DNA of 64,000 nt. It comes from Chromatiales bacterium (lineage in GTDB: Bacteria > Pseudomonadota > Gammaproteobacteria > Chromatiales > Chromatiaceae). Both the position numbers and the translations under genes were made by a program. The stretch is from the NCBI GenBank assembly GCA_028284585.1, contig JANQRK010000104.1:1-64000 (forward strand), read 5' to 3'. Shown one piece after another: positions 37,576-46,528 of this stretch. The first letter of the stretch is position 1, and every line of letters begins with the position of its first letter. The notes below the pieces were generated by a model that ran no database searches, was not told the DNA's origin, and saw only the letters and a list, made by a program, of their open reading frames with translations.

Positions 37576-38379
37576 TCAGTGGGCCTTGTCATCACCTTCA
37601 GCGCGTTGCATTTTCTGCAATTCTTCAGCAGTTGAAATGATTTCGCAGGACTCGAGTTCCGGCAAATTTGCCTCGTCGGGCTCGTAGCCGTTTTCTTTTA
37701 GCATCTCGCACATGTGTTGCATCCGCGTCTCGATCACATGGACATGATCGAGCATGCAATTGATTGCATGGGCGACGGGATCCGGCGCATCGGCGGTGGC
37801 GCCATAGGCATCGAAGCCCATCTTAGTGGCAATCTTCTCGCGGTGTTCGGTATCGACTGGCCTCGGTTTGCGCTCGATCAAACGGCCGGGTACGCCGACC
37901 ACCGTGGCATCGCCGGGCACGTCACGCAACACGACGGCATTCGATCCAATTCGCGCCCCTGAGCCGATCTCTATCGGGCCCAAGACCTTTGCGCCCGCAC
38001 CGACCACGACGTCGTTCGCCAGGGTCGGGTGACGTTTTCCTTTCTGCCATGTGGTACCACCGAGTGTGACGCCGTGGTAGAGCGTGCAGTCGTCGCCGAT
38101 AATGGCCGTCTCACCAATAACCACTCCCATACCGTGGTCGATAAAAAAACGCCGCCCGATGACCACTCCTGGATGAATCTCGATGCCGGTGAGCCAGCGG
38201 GACAAATGCGACACCATGCGGGCGGGCCATTTGACGCCGGCCTGCCAAAGCCTATGGGCAAGCCGGTGGAACAACAAGGCATGCAGGCCAGGGTAAGCAG
38301 TCAATATTTCCAGCGTGCTACGCGCCGCCGGATCGCGTTCGAACACGACGCGGATGTCTTCGCGGAGCTGATCGAACAT
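37576..38379 (-). CDS. cysE: Serine O-acetyltransferase
   Basis: 267 residues. Left-handed beta-helix hexapeptide repeats: [36 protein letters not shown], and VVGVPGRLI. Acetylates serine for cysteine synthesis, so it feeds IscS with substrate. The last 70 residues are longer than in short cysE types and contain an acidic helical tail. Lies between trmJ and iscR, a common gammaproteobacterial arrangement. Confidence 0.94.
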   Translation of the reverse strand: MFDQLREDIRVVFERDPAARSTLEILTAYPGLHALLFHRLAHRLWQAGVKWPARMVSHLSRWLTGIEIHPGVVIGRRFFIDHGMGVVIGETAIIGDDCTLYHGVTLGGTTWQKGKRHPTLANDVVVGAGAKVLGPIEIGSGARIGSNAVVLRDVPGDATVVGVPGRLIERKPRPVDTEHREKIATKMGFDAYGATADAPDPVAHAINCMLDHVHVIETRMQHMCEMLKENGYEPDEANLPELESCEIISTAEELQKMQRAEGDDKAH

Positions 38380-38458
38380 GGTCGGGATACCGCTGGAAAC
38401 CGAGGATGGGTCACTGTACTAAAGACCGCCGATACACACTAGGATGGGCACCACAGGT

Positions 38459-39193
38459 CTACTCCTGCCCGTCGCGTCGCATCGACTTCCGCCCTTGGGC
38501 AGCGCTTAGGATGCCACGCAGAATGTTCACCTCATCGCTGGCCGGCGCGGCGCGATGAAACAGCCGCCGCAACCGTCGCATCAGTTTCTTGGAGCGGCGC
38601 GCATCGATGAAGCCGATGTCATCCAAAGCCTGCCCGAGATGGGCAAAAAAACCCTCCATCTCGGCGGTATCGGCCATCCCTTCGCTAATCGATGGGGGTG
38701 GCTCGCTGTGATCTGTCGCCAGCATCAGCTCGTAGCTCAAGATCTGCACCGCCATCGCCACATTGAGCGAGCTGAAGTCCGGGTTGGTCGGGATATGTAC
38801 CAGGTGGGTGCACAAGTCCAGCTCATCGTTACTAAGCCCAGAACTCTCACGCCCGAATACCAATGCGACCGGCGCCTGTTGCGCCGCATCGATCGCGATG
38901 CCCCCAGCTTGACGTGGATCCAGTAGCGGCCAGCTGACCGAGCGCCGACGCGCGCTTGCTCCGAGTACAATCCTGCAATCCGCAACCGCCTCGGCCAAAC
39001 TGTCGACCAAGCTTGCCGCATGCAACAAGTCATCCGCACCGGTCGCCCGGGCAAGCGCCGCCTCGCTTGGGAACTCGTTGGGCCGCACCAACACGAGCCG
39101 CGACAAACCCATGTTCTTCATGGCCCTAGCCGCCGCGCCGATGTTGCCGGGATGCGAAGTCTGCACCATGACGATGCGAATATTGGCGATCAT
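38459..39193 (-). CDS. trmJ: tRNA (cytidine/uridine-2'-O)-methyltransferase TrmJ
   Basis: 244 residues. SPOUT/TrmH fold with VLVRPNEFPSEAALARATGA near the start and ALVFGRESSGLSNDELDLC and IPTNPDFSSLNVAMAVQI in the knot. It methylates position 32 of several tRNAs. First of the trmJ-cysE-isc run, divergent from suhB. Confidence 0.95.
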   Translation of the reverse strand: MIANIRIVMVQTSHPGNIGAAARAMKNMGLSRLVLVRPNEFPSEAALARATGADDLLHAASLVDSLAEAVADCRIVLGASARRRSVSWPLLDPRQAGGIAIDAAQQAPVALVFGRESSGLSNDELDLCTHLVHIPTNPDFSSLNVAMAVQILSYELMLATDHSEPPPSISEGMADTAEMEGFFAHLGQALDDIGFIDARRSKKLMRRLRRLFHRAAPASDEVNILRGILSAAQGRKSMRRDGQE

Positions 39194-39423
39194 CGAGCGA
39201 GCTTAGCAAACCCCGCCCACGCCCAGCTTCCAGCATGGTGCCTTTTGCCGTATCCTGCCTGCGCCGCTTTACGGTTCATCAACAAGCTGCTGGTGGCACA
39301 AAACGCGGTGCTTCTCGTCCTGCCACATAGGACCAGTTGTCGACCGGACCCGACAACACCATCTCGACCCAATCCCATGTCTCACTGTCACAAGCGGTTG
39401 ACCCTGACTGCCTCTCGCGCACC

Positions 39424-40221
39424 ATGAATCCGACGACCAACATCGCGGTGCGCGCTGCCCGCCAGGCCGGCAGCATCATTATGCGGTCATTCAATCGAAT
39501 CGATACGCTCAGCGTGGCGGAAAAGCAGGCCAATGACTATGTCAGCGAGGTCGATCGCAACGCCGAACAGGCGATCATCGACGTCATCCGCAGAGCCTAT
39601 CCTGGGCATGCCATTTTGGCCGAGGAAAGCGGCCGGCAAGGCACCGGCGAATTCGAATGGGTGATCGACCCACTCGACGGGACAACCAATTATCTGCACG
39701 GCTTCCCGCAGTTCGCTGTCTCGATCGCCCTGAAGCACCGTGGCCGACTCGAGACCGGCGTGGTTTACGATCCATTACGCGGCGACATGTTTACCGCGTA
39801 CCGCGGCGGTGGGGCACAGCTCAACGACCGTCGCCTGCGCGTCAGCGACCGAAGAGGCCTCAAGGGTGCCCTGCTCGGAACCGGTATCCCGTTCCGTGAC
39901 CAATGCTACATGGAGGCCTACCTCGCTATGCTGAGGGACCTGGCCAAGGAAACCGCGGGTATCCGGCGACCCGGCTCGGCGTCGCTGGATTTTGCCTATG
40001 TCGCGGCCGGACGTTTGGACGGTTTTTGGGAGCTTGGGCTATCGCAATGGGACTTCGCCGCCGGCGCGCTTCTCGTCCAAGAGGCGGGCGGCATCATCAG
40101 CGATATCCGCGGTGGCGGCGACTACTTGGAAACCGGCAATGTGATCGCCGCAGGACTGCGCCTGCACCGCGCCATGGTCGATACCGTCAAGCCCCATATT
40201 CCTGACGTGCTGCCCGGTTGA
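39424..40221 (+). CDS. suhB: Inositol-1-monophosphatase SuhB
   Basis: 265 residues from the ATG at 39424. Metal-dependent phosphatase motifs EESG, WVIDPLDGTTNYLHGFPQF and, near the end, LGLSQWDFAAGALLVQEAGG. In enterobacteria SuhB also joins rRNA antitermination complexes. Divergent from trmJ, the normal arrangement. A TTG further up would extend the frame without family support. Confidence 0.96.
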   Translation: MNPTTNIAVRAARQAGSIIMRSFNRIDTLSVAEKQANDYVSEVDRNAEQAIIDVIRRAYPGHAILAEESGRQGTGEFEWVIDPLDGTTNYLHGFPQFAVSIALKHRGRLETGVVYDPLRGDMFTAYRGGGAQLNDRRLRVSDRRGLKGALLGTGIPFRDQCYMEAYLAMLRDLAKETAGIRRPGSASLDFAYVAAGRLDGFWELGLSQWDFAAGALLVQEAGGIISDIRGGGDYLETGNVIAAGLRLHRAMVDTVKPHIPDVLPG

Positions 40222-40240
40222 GCGCATCCGTATCTATTCA

Positions 40241-40897
40241 ATGGAAGTGCTAGTGGCGATGGCCGTTTTCGTTTTGAGCCATGCCGCGATCGCGCGCACT
40301 GGCATCAAGCCCTCGCTGGTTAACCGCTTGGGCGCACGGACCTATCTGGCGCTGTACTCGACGCTGTCACTCATGCTGCTCGGCTGGGTGATCTATGCGG
40401 TGCTCACGGCAGATCGTGTTGTGTTGTGGGACACCCCCACTTGGTCTTACGGGTTCGCAGTTTTTCTTTCCGCGGCCGCATTCGTCCTCATCGGGATGGG
40501 TGCGCTTTCGCCAAATCCCCTGTCAGCGGCATTTCGTAAGACCGGATTCGACCCGGAACGTCCCGGCATCGTGGGTTGGATCCGCCACCCACTGGTCATT
40601 GGTCTGGCGCTCTGGGGTATCGCTCACGTGCCGGGGAACGGCGACTGGCCAAGCCTCGTGTTGTTTGTCGGTTCCGCACTCTTTGGTCTGCTCGGCGTCT
40701 TTGCTGTCGAGCGGCGCTTAAAGCGCCGTCTCGGAAAGGACGAGTGGCTCAGACTTTCCCGCGGCCAGGGTAACGTCGATCGCTGGGCGCTGCTCGGTGC
40801 GGTCCTGGGACTTGCCCTGTGGGCTACCCTCCTGTACCTCCATCCGGCACTGTTCGCCGCAGACCCACTGGCTGTTGTTCTGGGTCAGTGGCGTTGA
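40241..40897 (+). CDS. NnrU family membrane protein
   Basis: 218 residues, six hydrophobic segments. Matches the NnrU family: VFVLSHAAIARTG at the start, SPNPLS near residue 89, GIVGWIRHPLVIGLALWGIAHV in the middle. NnrU is linked to nitric oxide or denitrification and related heme-containing systems, but its reaction is not proven. It starts 19 bp after suhB, so it is likely co-transcribed. Confidence 0.9.
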   Translation: MEVLVAMAVFVLSHAAIARTGIKPSLVNRLGARTYLALYSTLSLMLLGWVIYAVLTADRVVLWDTPTWSYGFAVFLSAAAFVLIGMGALSPNPLSAAFRKTGFDPERPGIVGWIRHPLVIGLALWGIAHVPGNGDWPSLVLFVGSALFGLLGVFAVERRLKRRLGKDEWLRLSRGQGNVDRWALLGAVLGLALWATLLYLHPALFAADPLAVVLGQWR

Positions 40898-41101
40898 GCG
40901 AGGCACCCTAAGATGCTCCCTGGGCGCCCTGCATTAAGGAGTCTGGATCGCAATGCGCACCCTGTGACGAATTTCGCTGTCAGCCATGCGCCTTAGGCCA
41001 ACAATAGACTTAGTCTGGAGCGCGATGACTTGCGACCCCGCTCAGACCTTTGAGAAGCTGCCGATAATCCAAACAACAACCGTCAGATGTAAGGACAGCC
41101 C

Positions 41102-41983
41102 ATGCCGATCAAGCCAGTTTTCATCCTAGCGCTGACCCTGTGCTGGCACCCCCTTGCGCTGGCATTAGATCCAAGTTTGGCTCTGGCGAGCCACAACGAA
41201 GTGCGGGCGCAGGTCAATGCCGGCGACTACCCTGGCCAGCCCATACCCGATCCCTCGATCCCACCCATGAACTGGGATGCGACCCTTGCGGCAGAGGCTG
41301 AAGCCTACGCCAAGCAATGTGTCTGGGAGCACAGCGACGACCGGGGCAACGAGGGAGAGAATCTCGCCACTTCCACCGATCTCAACTTCGGCATCGACGA
41401 CGCAGTCGGGCTATGGGCCGACGAGCACAGCGGTTACGACTTCGCCAGCGGCAATTGTTCCATCGACGCATGCGGCCATTACACGCAGTTGGTTTGGAAC
41501 AACTCGCAGCTCGTCGGGTGCGGTGACACTGTCTGCGCACCGCTGCGCCTGCCCTCTGGCGGCGTGTTGGCAGACCAAGCGCGCTACCACGTCTGCCGAT
41601 ATGCCACCGCGGGCAATATCAATGGCGAGCCGCCCTACGCGACTGCGGGCGACAATTCGCAACTGCTGGCGACCTACTCGGAGCGAACCCGCCTACTTAC
41701 AGTCCCGTATGCACTGGTCTGGCAACCGAACAATAGGGTTCAAGCAGTCGCCGCCGAATTCGAGCTGGTGTCTGGCAACCCAGTTCGCTTTGCCCTAACA
41801 GAGGTGTCGAACGAAACCTTTGTCGACGACCTGCACGTGACCATCTACGACGTCGGGAGCACCCGCTTATTCGTACCCCAGATCGATACCCTCCTAGGCG
41901 GGGTTTGGCAGCGTCACTCAGCCGTTTTTGATCTGGTTCCTGGCAAGGGCCCATTCCGGATCCAACTAGAACACTTCCGCTAA
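41102..41983 (+). CDS. Secreted CAP/SCP-domain protein
   Basis: 293 residues. Signal peptide (about residues 1-21, ending ALA). The CAP domain (cysteine-rich secretory/PR-1 fold) spans about residues 25-190, with GENLA, CGHYTQLVW and CRYATAGNINGE as the CAP motifs; the histidines and glutamate of the cavity appear present. Six cysteines suggest disulfides. A C-terminal beta-rich domain of about 90 residues follows. Bacterial CAP proteins are exported and of varied or unknown role. Confidence 0.9.
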   Translation: MPIKPVFILALTLCWHPLALALDPSLALASHNEVRAQVNAGDYPGQPIPDPSIPPMNWDATLAAEAEAYAKQCVWEHSDDRGNEGENLATSTDLNFGIDDAVGLWADEHSGYDFASGNCSIDACGHYTQLVWNNSQLVGCGDTVCAPLRLPSGGVLADQARYHVCRYATAGNINGEPPYATAGDNSQLLATYSERTRLLTVPYALVWQPNNRVQAVAAEFELVSGNPVRFALTEVSNETFVDDLHVTIYDVGSTRLFVPQIDTLLGGVWQRHSAVFDLVPGKGPFRIQLEHFR

Positions 41984-42022
41984 GCGGTAACGCAGGACAC
42001 TGAAACCTGTTCCGAGCAGCAG

Positions 42023-43501
42023 TCAGGCAACCCCATCCTGCCTAAGGTGTTCCCTGGCCCTGATGATAAACGGGTGCTGGCGGCCGCTGGGTCCGTTGAG
42101 ATAGAGCACACTCGCCGCCAGATAGCGCTCCCGCCACGGCGAGCCTAGGTAGCGTGCGTTCTCGAAGGCCGCCTCGGTGAATTTGTAGTCGTGATATCCG
42201 GTGTTGCGCAGTACGGTGTAGTGCCGCCCCAGGCGCATCAACTCGGGTATCGACCCACCCCGCTTCAAATAGCCCAGCGCAGTGCGCGCTGCGGCCACTC
42301 GATCGGTAGCCAGCTGATCGAAAATCTGCGCCGCATTCAGACCCGCGTCAGCGGGCTCGAGCTGGTCGATGCGTAAATCACGCCGTACCTCCAGCGACTC
42401 GCGAAACAGCGGCATGAATGCCGCGGCCTGCAACAACAGCATTCCTCGAGTGTGCTCATCCTCGGCATGCCGATAGGCATAGTGCAGCGCGTTGACGCTG
42501 GTATTGGCGTGTACCGCGATGATCCCATTCTGGCGCAACAGTAGTTCACCGGCCGCCAGGAACAAGGCCGGCCAGATCTGATCAGCTCCGGCGCCGCGCC
42601 GGATTATGTCCAACACGAACCGGCTTGCCTGTGTGGCCGAGCCCTGGCGCAGCACCGCCAAGATCTCGCTGGTCGGATCGAAAGTCGATTGGCGGCGTGG
42701 CCAATCGCCGGATAGCGAGTCCACCCATTGGAGATGCTGCCGCCAGGGCCGGTCTGGGGGCAAATCGGCCAATGCCGGATTGGTGCCACCGCCGTGGTTT
42801 TGTATCGCATAGGTCAGCGATCGCAGCATGGGCGCTGCCCGAACCGGGCCCAAAACCCGAATCAGCCGATGGCAATTGGCCGCAGTAATCGGCTTGTGAC
42901 CGATGTGGCGAAAGTCTCGTGCGGCATACCGGAACAGCACATCGAACACCTTCGACAATGGCTGCGCCGCAAGACAACCTACCAACGCGATATCCGCCGC
43001 CTCGGTATCCCAGCGCTGCAGTGTGTCGACGAACAACGTCTCGGCGCGTGCCGGATCGAGGCTCGCGGCGTCGGGCAAAGCGGGTAGGGTCCAGCCGGTC
43101 TCCAGCGCATCGCGTGCCTGGGCATCCTTGAACAAATCGGCCGCCCAAAGTATCGGCAGCCAGTGATCGGCGTCATCCCCGCGGACAGTCGTACGGTGGA
43201 CCGCCTGTAGCACCATAAAGGCGTGGTACTTGAAACCCACCACTGGATAAGGCGCGACCTCACGGGCCGCGGCCTCGGCAACCGCACCAAGCAGGTGCTC
43301 GTAGGCCAAGCCATCACGAATCAAGGGGACCAAGGTCTCTAGGAGGCGGTCACGCGGTGTGTCGCGTAGCAGCGCTACCAAACTGCCCAGCGCCCCACGA
43401 TCAACGCTCGGCGTACTGGATACACCAACCCCGCCCAGGTGCCCTGACGCGGTCGCCAAGGCGGTCGTTACCAGGCCATTCAAGAATCCGCGCCGGTCCA
43501 C
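42023..43501 (-). CDS. Tat-exported protein of unknown function
   Basis: 492 residues from the GTG at 43501, with AGAGG 9 nt upstream; a TTG at 43531 is the alternative. A twin-arginine signal, DRRGFLNG followed by a hydrophobic stretch, directs folded export. The body is helical. Conserved-looking histidine clusters are GFKYHAFMVLQAVH, ANTSVNALHYAYRH and TGYHDYKFTEA, which could bind metal or haem-like cofactors. I do not recognise the family with confidence; a distant questin-oxidase-like reading is possible. Convergent with the CAP gene. Confidence 0.7.
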   Translation of the reverse strand: MDRRGFLNGLVTTALATASGHLGGVGVSSTPSVDRGALGSLVALLRDTPRDRLLETLVPLIRDGLAYEHLLGAVAEAAAREVAPYPVVGFKYHAFMVLQAVHRTTVRGDDADHWLPILWAADLFKDAQARDALETGWTLPALPDAASLDPARAETLFVDTLQRWDTEAADIALVGCLAAQPLSKVFDVLFRYAARDFRHIGHKPITAANCHRLIRVLGPVRAAPMLRSLTYAIQNHGGGTNPALADLPPDRPWRQHLQWVDSLSGDWPRRQSTFDPTSEILAVLRQGSATQASRFVLDIIRRGAGADQIWPALFLAAGELLLRQNGIIAVHANTSVNALHYAYRHAEDEHTRGMLLLQAAAFMPLFRESLEVRRDLRIDQLEPADAGLNAAQIFDQLATDRVAAARTALGYLKRGGSIPELMRLGRHYTVLRNTGYHDYKFTEAAFENARYLGSPWRERYLAASVLYLNGPSGRQHPFIIRAREHLRQDGVA

Positions 43502-43560
43502 TATCGCCGACCTCTGCTGGAAACACCTCAAGTAGACCGTAGAGACCGGTCAGTGGTTTC

Positions 43561-43830
43561 CTAGGGCCTGTTCAAACCAAGTGAGACGCAGCCTTGCTGC
43601 CCCAAAACGCGCCAGGCAAGGCGCGAGGAGAGAGGTTTAGTGAGTCTAAATGAACGACGAGCAACGCCGCATGGCGTGTTTTGGGGCGCAACCCGAAGGG
43701 ACGGGACCGTCTCACCGTCTAACAGCGTTGCTGCTCGCTCATGTGCGGTGGGCACAGCGCGCTCACAGTGCCTTGTTGGCCAGAAAAACGGCCGCCGTCG
43801 CTGCGTCTCAATTGGTGTGAACGGGCCTAG
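43561..43830. mobile_element. Second MITE-like element with terminal inverted repeats
   Basis: 270 bp bounded by about 31-bp inverted ends (left 43561-43592, right 43800-43830) with roughly 28 matches. Both ends start CTAGG and contain GAGACGCAGC. Inside, a nested inverted pair CCCCAAAACGCGCCA / TGGCGTGTTTTGGGG forms a long hairpin. No gene is encoded. A solo end of this family may lie at 53739. Confidence 0.7.
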
Positions 43831-43908
43831 CTGGGCCACACGAGCGAACCCGCATTAACGCTGCCTCGAGCTGGCTTACAGCTACCCGAGTGACAGCTTG
43901 GCGCTGGG

Positions 43909-44967
43909 TCAGCGAATCGTGACGCGATTGCGCCCTTCGTTCTTCGACTGATACAGGGCTTTGTCGGCGCGATCGATGGTCTCGGTTGGATCCTCGCCGG
44001 GCCGATGGACAGTGACACCTGCCGAGATGGTGATTTGCCCGAGCTTTTCTTTGTTATCCGACCGCACCAGCTGGGCGCTGGCAACCGCCTTGCAGATCGT
44101 ATCCGCGACCACAGCGGCGCCTTGGTCCGGGGTCTCCGGCAGTAGGATAGTGAACTCCTCACCGCCATAGCGTGCTGCGTAGTCCTGGCCCTTGATGTTG
44201 TTGCGAAGCACTTGCGCCACGAAGCGAATCACCCGGTCACCTGTCAAGTGACCATGGGTATCATTGACTGCCTTGAAGTGATCAATGTCGAGCATGATAA
44301 CCGCTGGCGGCTCACCCTCTGGCATCTCTGCGACGAAGCTGGCGAGACGGTCGAAGAGTGCCGCCCGGTTGCCCAATTGGGTCAAGGGATCGGTGATGGC
44401 TCGCTTGCGCTCGCGCGCAAGTTGTTCGCGAAGCTCGTCTAGCTGCTGAGACTTGACCTCGAACTCGCCCTGCATCTCATCGGTCGTCTGTTTCATCGCA
44501 CGCGTCGCAACGACCAGATTCTGGATCAGGTCCTGTACATCGTCGATGTCTTCCTTAATGGCGACATCGTCTGCGATACCCGCCAGGGTTCCGCTATAGT
44601 CGTCGGCATTGACTCCGGCCGTCTGCAATTGCTCACCCACTTCGGCAAGCAGCTCACCGAGACCACTGCGCACTGAGTCGACCTCATTGACATCGCCTTG
44701 AGCAATGAAGCGCTGAAACAGGCGAGCATTAACCTGCTCCGTGAAACACGTCCCCTGAGCGATCAGACGGTCAATCTCCTCCTTCAGCGTGGGGTCCTCA
44801 CCACTGGCATAGCGATACCAAACCGCATAGTTTTCTGGGGTCGCGGCAACCTTGTGTTTGGACAACAAGGGAATGGTCAATCGAAGCAGCTCGGCCGCTC
44901 GGCTACTCAAAGACTCTTCGTCATCGCTACTGATAGTCTGCTGATTGCTCTCTAAAGGTCTATTCAT
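43909..44967 (-). CDS. Diguanylate cyclase (GGDEF protein)
   Basis: 352 residues. The C-terminal GGDEF domain has the active site GGEEF near residue 267, in ARYGGEEFTILLP, so c-di-GMP synthesis is likely. The I-site position reads KGQD, not RxxD, so product inhibition may be lost. The N-terminal 175 residues are helical with PENYAVWYRYASG; a similar part is seen in several soluble cyclases. A coiled coil (about residues 150-178) joins the two. No membrane segment. Confidence 0.92.
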   Translation of the reverse strand: MNRPLESNQQTISSDDEESLSSRAAELLRLTIPLLSKHKVAATPENYAVWYRYASGEDPTLKEEIDRLIAQGTCFTEQVNARLFQRFIAQGDVNEVDSVRSGLGELLAEVGEQLQTAGVNADDYSGTLAGIADDVAIKEDIDDVQDLIQNLVVATRAMKQTTDEMQGEFEVKSQQLDELREQLARERKRAITDPLTQLGNRAALFDRLASFVAEMPEGEPPAVIMLDIDHFKAVNDTHGHLTGDRVIRFVAQVLRNNIKGQDYAARYGGEEFTILLPETPDQGAAVVADTICKAVASAQLVRSDNKEKLGQITISAGVTVHRPGEDPTETIDRADKALYQSKNEGRNRVTIR

Positions 44968-45049
44968 CTCTTAAAGGTCTATTCATCTCAGCCTAAAAGT
45001 AAGAGCCATAGATGGTGAAGAAGTGGGGGAGTTCATTTGCTGTTTGGGC

Positions 45050-46282
45050 TCACAGTTGATCGATCACCCCGTTGGTCCAACCCAGTGCCTCGACCGAGAC
45101 GCCGAACAAGTCGTCTTCGTCCAAGTCGGAAAACTGAATAGCTGACCACTGCGCTTTTTCGATCGCCAGGGCACAGTTGAGCGCTTCGCCCATGACACCC
45201 TCACGGTCAAGTATCGCTCCTCGTATGTCGTCGCTCAGCGGTAACCTCGCCAAGACTTTTTGGATCGGTTGCTTCATCAGAATATCCAACGCCGAAAACA
45301 TGCCTACGGTAAACAGCCCCTCTGGGGAGACATTGGCGTGCCTTCCGAGGATCTCGCAGGTCTTTGCTCGCAACAGCGCAATCTCGATCATTGCGCGCGG
45401 CTGATCCGCCGAACCGCTCAATGCCAGCAAGGAGACCAAGTTCCGAATCTCGGACCGGCCGAGTAACACGACTGCTCGCTTGATCGAATCCACTTTGTTG
45501 GGGACACCGAAGAACGGCGAATTGATCAGCCTCAGCAGCTTGAAGCTCAGCGAAACGTCACGAACGATCTTTTCCTCGAGGTCCTCGATCGAGGCCTCGA
45601 TGTTATGAACGGCCGCGAGCACCTCCATGATCGCAATCCGATTCGGAGAAAGATCGCGGACTTCATGGGTCCTGGGGCAGCCTAGGAAGTATCCCTGGAA
45701 ATAGTCATAGCCACGTTGTTGATAGGTATCGTACTCATCCAGCGTTTGGATCTTGAGGGCACGCAGCGAGAGGTTTTTGAACGATCGCAGATGGTCGGTC
45801 AGCCGATCCAACTGATCGACTGGCACCTTATGGACATCGACCCGGTAGTCGTCGGCAATGGATAGGAGGCGCTGGTCACGCAAGCTCCCGAAACCGCCCA
45901 CAGACAAACCATAGCCCAGCTCCTTCAAGTTGTTGAGACTATCGAGGAGTGCATCGTCGACACTGATATTGTCCGGAATATCCAACACCAATTGCTCTGC
46001 TGGCAACTGGACCTGCGGCATCACGTCGAGGAAGGCACGCGTCACATTGATGACGGCCTTGCGATTGTAGACCAGCTGCTCGAGGCCAGCGCTGAGGATG
46101 GCAGACGTCAACACATGCGCCGTGGCGCCAGCAGCGGTTACATCGCCTACATTGTTGCCGGATGGCCTGAACAGTAGCTCGTAGCCGAACACACCCATCT
46201 GGTGGTTGTAGATGGGTTGTCGTGCGATCATCAGCGCGTGATCCGCCACCCTCTTTGCAACTTGCTGCTCGCTCGCTTTCAT
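45050..46282 (-). CDS. EAL-like/HDOD signalling protein (YuxH type)
   Basis: 410 residues from the ATG at 46282. The N-terminal half is an EAL-like domain that starts ARQPIYNHQMGVFGYELLFR: the EAL motif is ELL and catalytic residues are mostly absent, so it probably senses or binds rather than cleaves c-di-GMP. The C-terminal HDOD domain spans about residues 205-390 (SLSFKLLRLINSPFF, VLLGRSEIRNLV). Such proteins affect motility or biofilm; partner unknown. Confidence 0.9.
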   Translation of the reverse strand: MKASEQQVAKRVADHALMIARQPIYNHQMGVFGYELLFRPSGNNVGDVTAAGATAHVLTSAILSAGLEQLVYNRKAVINVTRAFLDVMPQVQLPAEQLVLDIPDNISVDDALLDSLNNLKELGYGLSVGGFGSLRDQRLLSIADDYRVDVHKVPVDQLDRLTDHLRSFKNLSLRALKIQTLDEYDTYQQRGYDYFQGYFLGCPRTHEVRDLSPNRIAIMEVLAAVHNIEASIEDLEEKIVRDVSLSFKLLRLINSPFFGVPNKVDSIKRAVVLLGRSEIRNLVSLLALSGSADQPRAMIEIALLRAKTCEILGRHANVSPEGLFTVGMFSALDILMKQPIQKVLARLPLSDDIRGAILDREGVMGEALNCALAIEKAQWSAIQFSDLDEDDLFGVSVEALGWTNGVIDQL

Positions 46283-46528
46283 CTCACCCATCCGACGCCA
46301 ATTGTTGTGACCGGGCAAAGGCTCGCCGCCACTGACGCCCGCATCGATCTGCCGGCTTGTCCTGCAAGACTATCGACCCCGCACAGTCGACCTTGATATC
46401 TCGAAGCAACAAAAAGCGATTCGCAGCTGAAGCGTCGCCACATCTCACATCGGCAGATGTGCAGCACGAAAAACCATGCTCGCTGCAATGCACTCCGCGT
46501 CAATGAGCACGCCTCTTCGGCAACTCGT

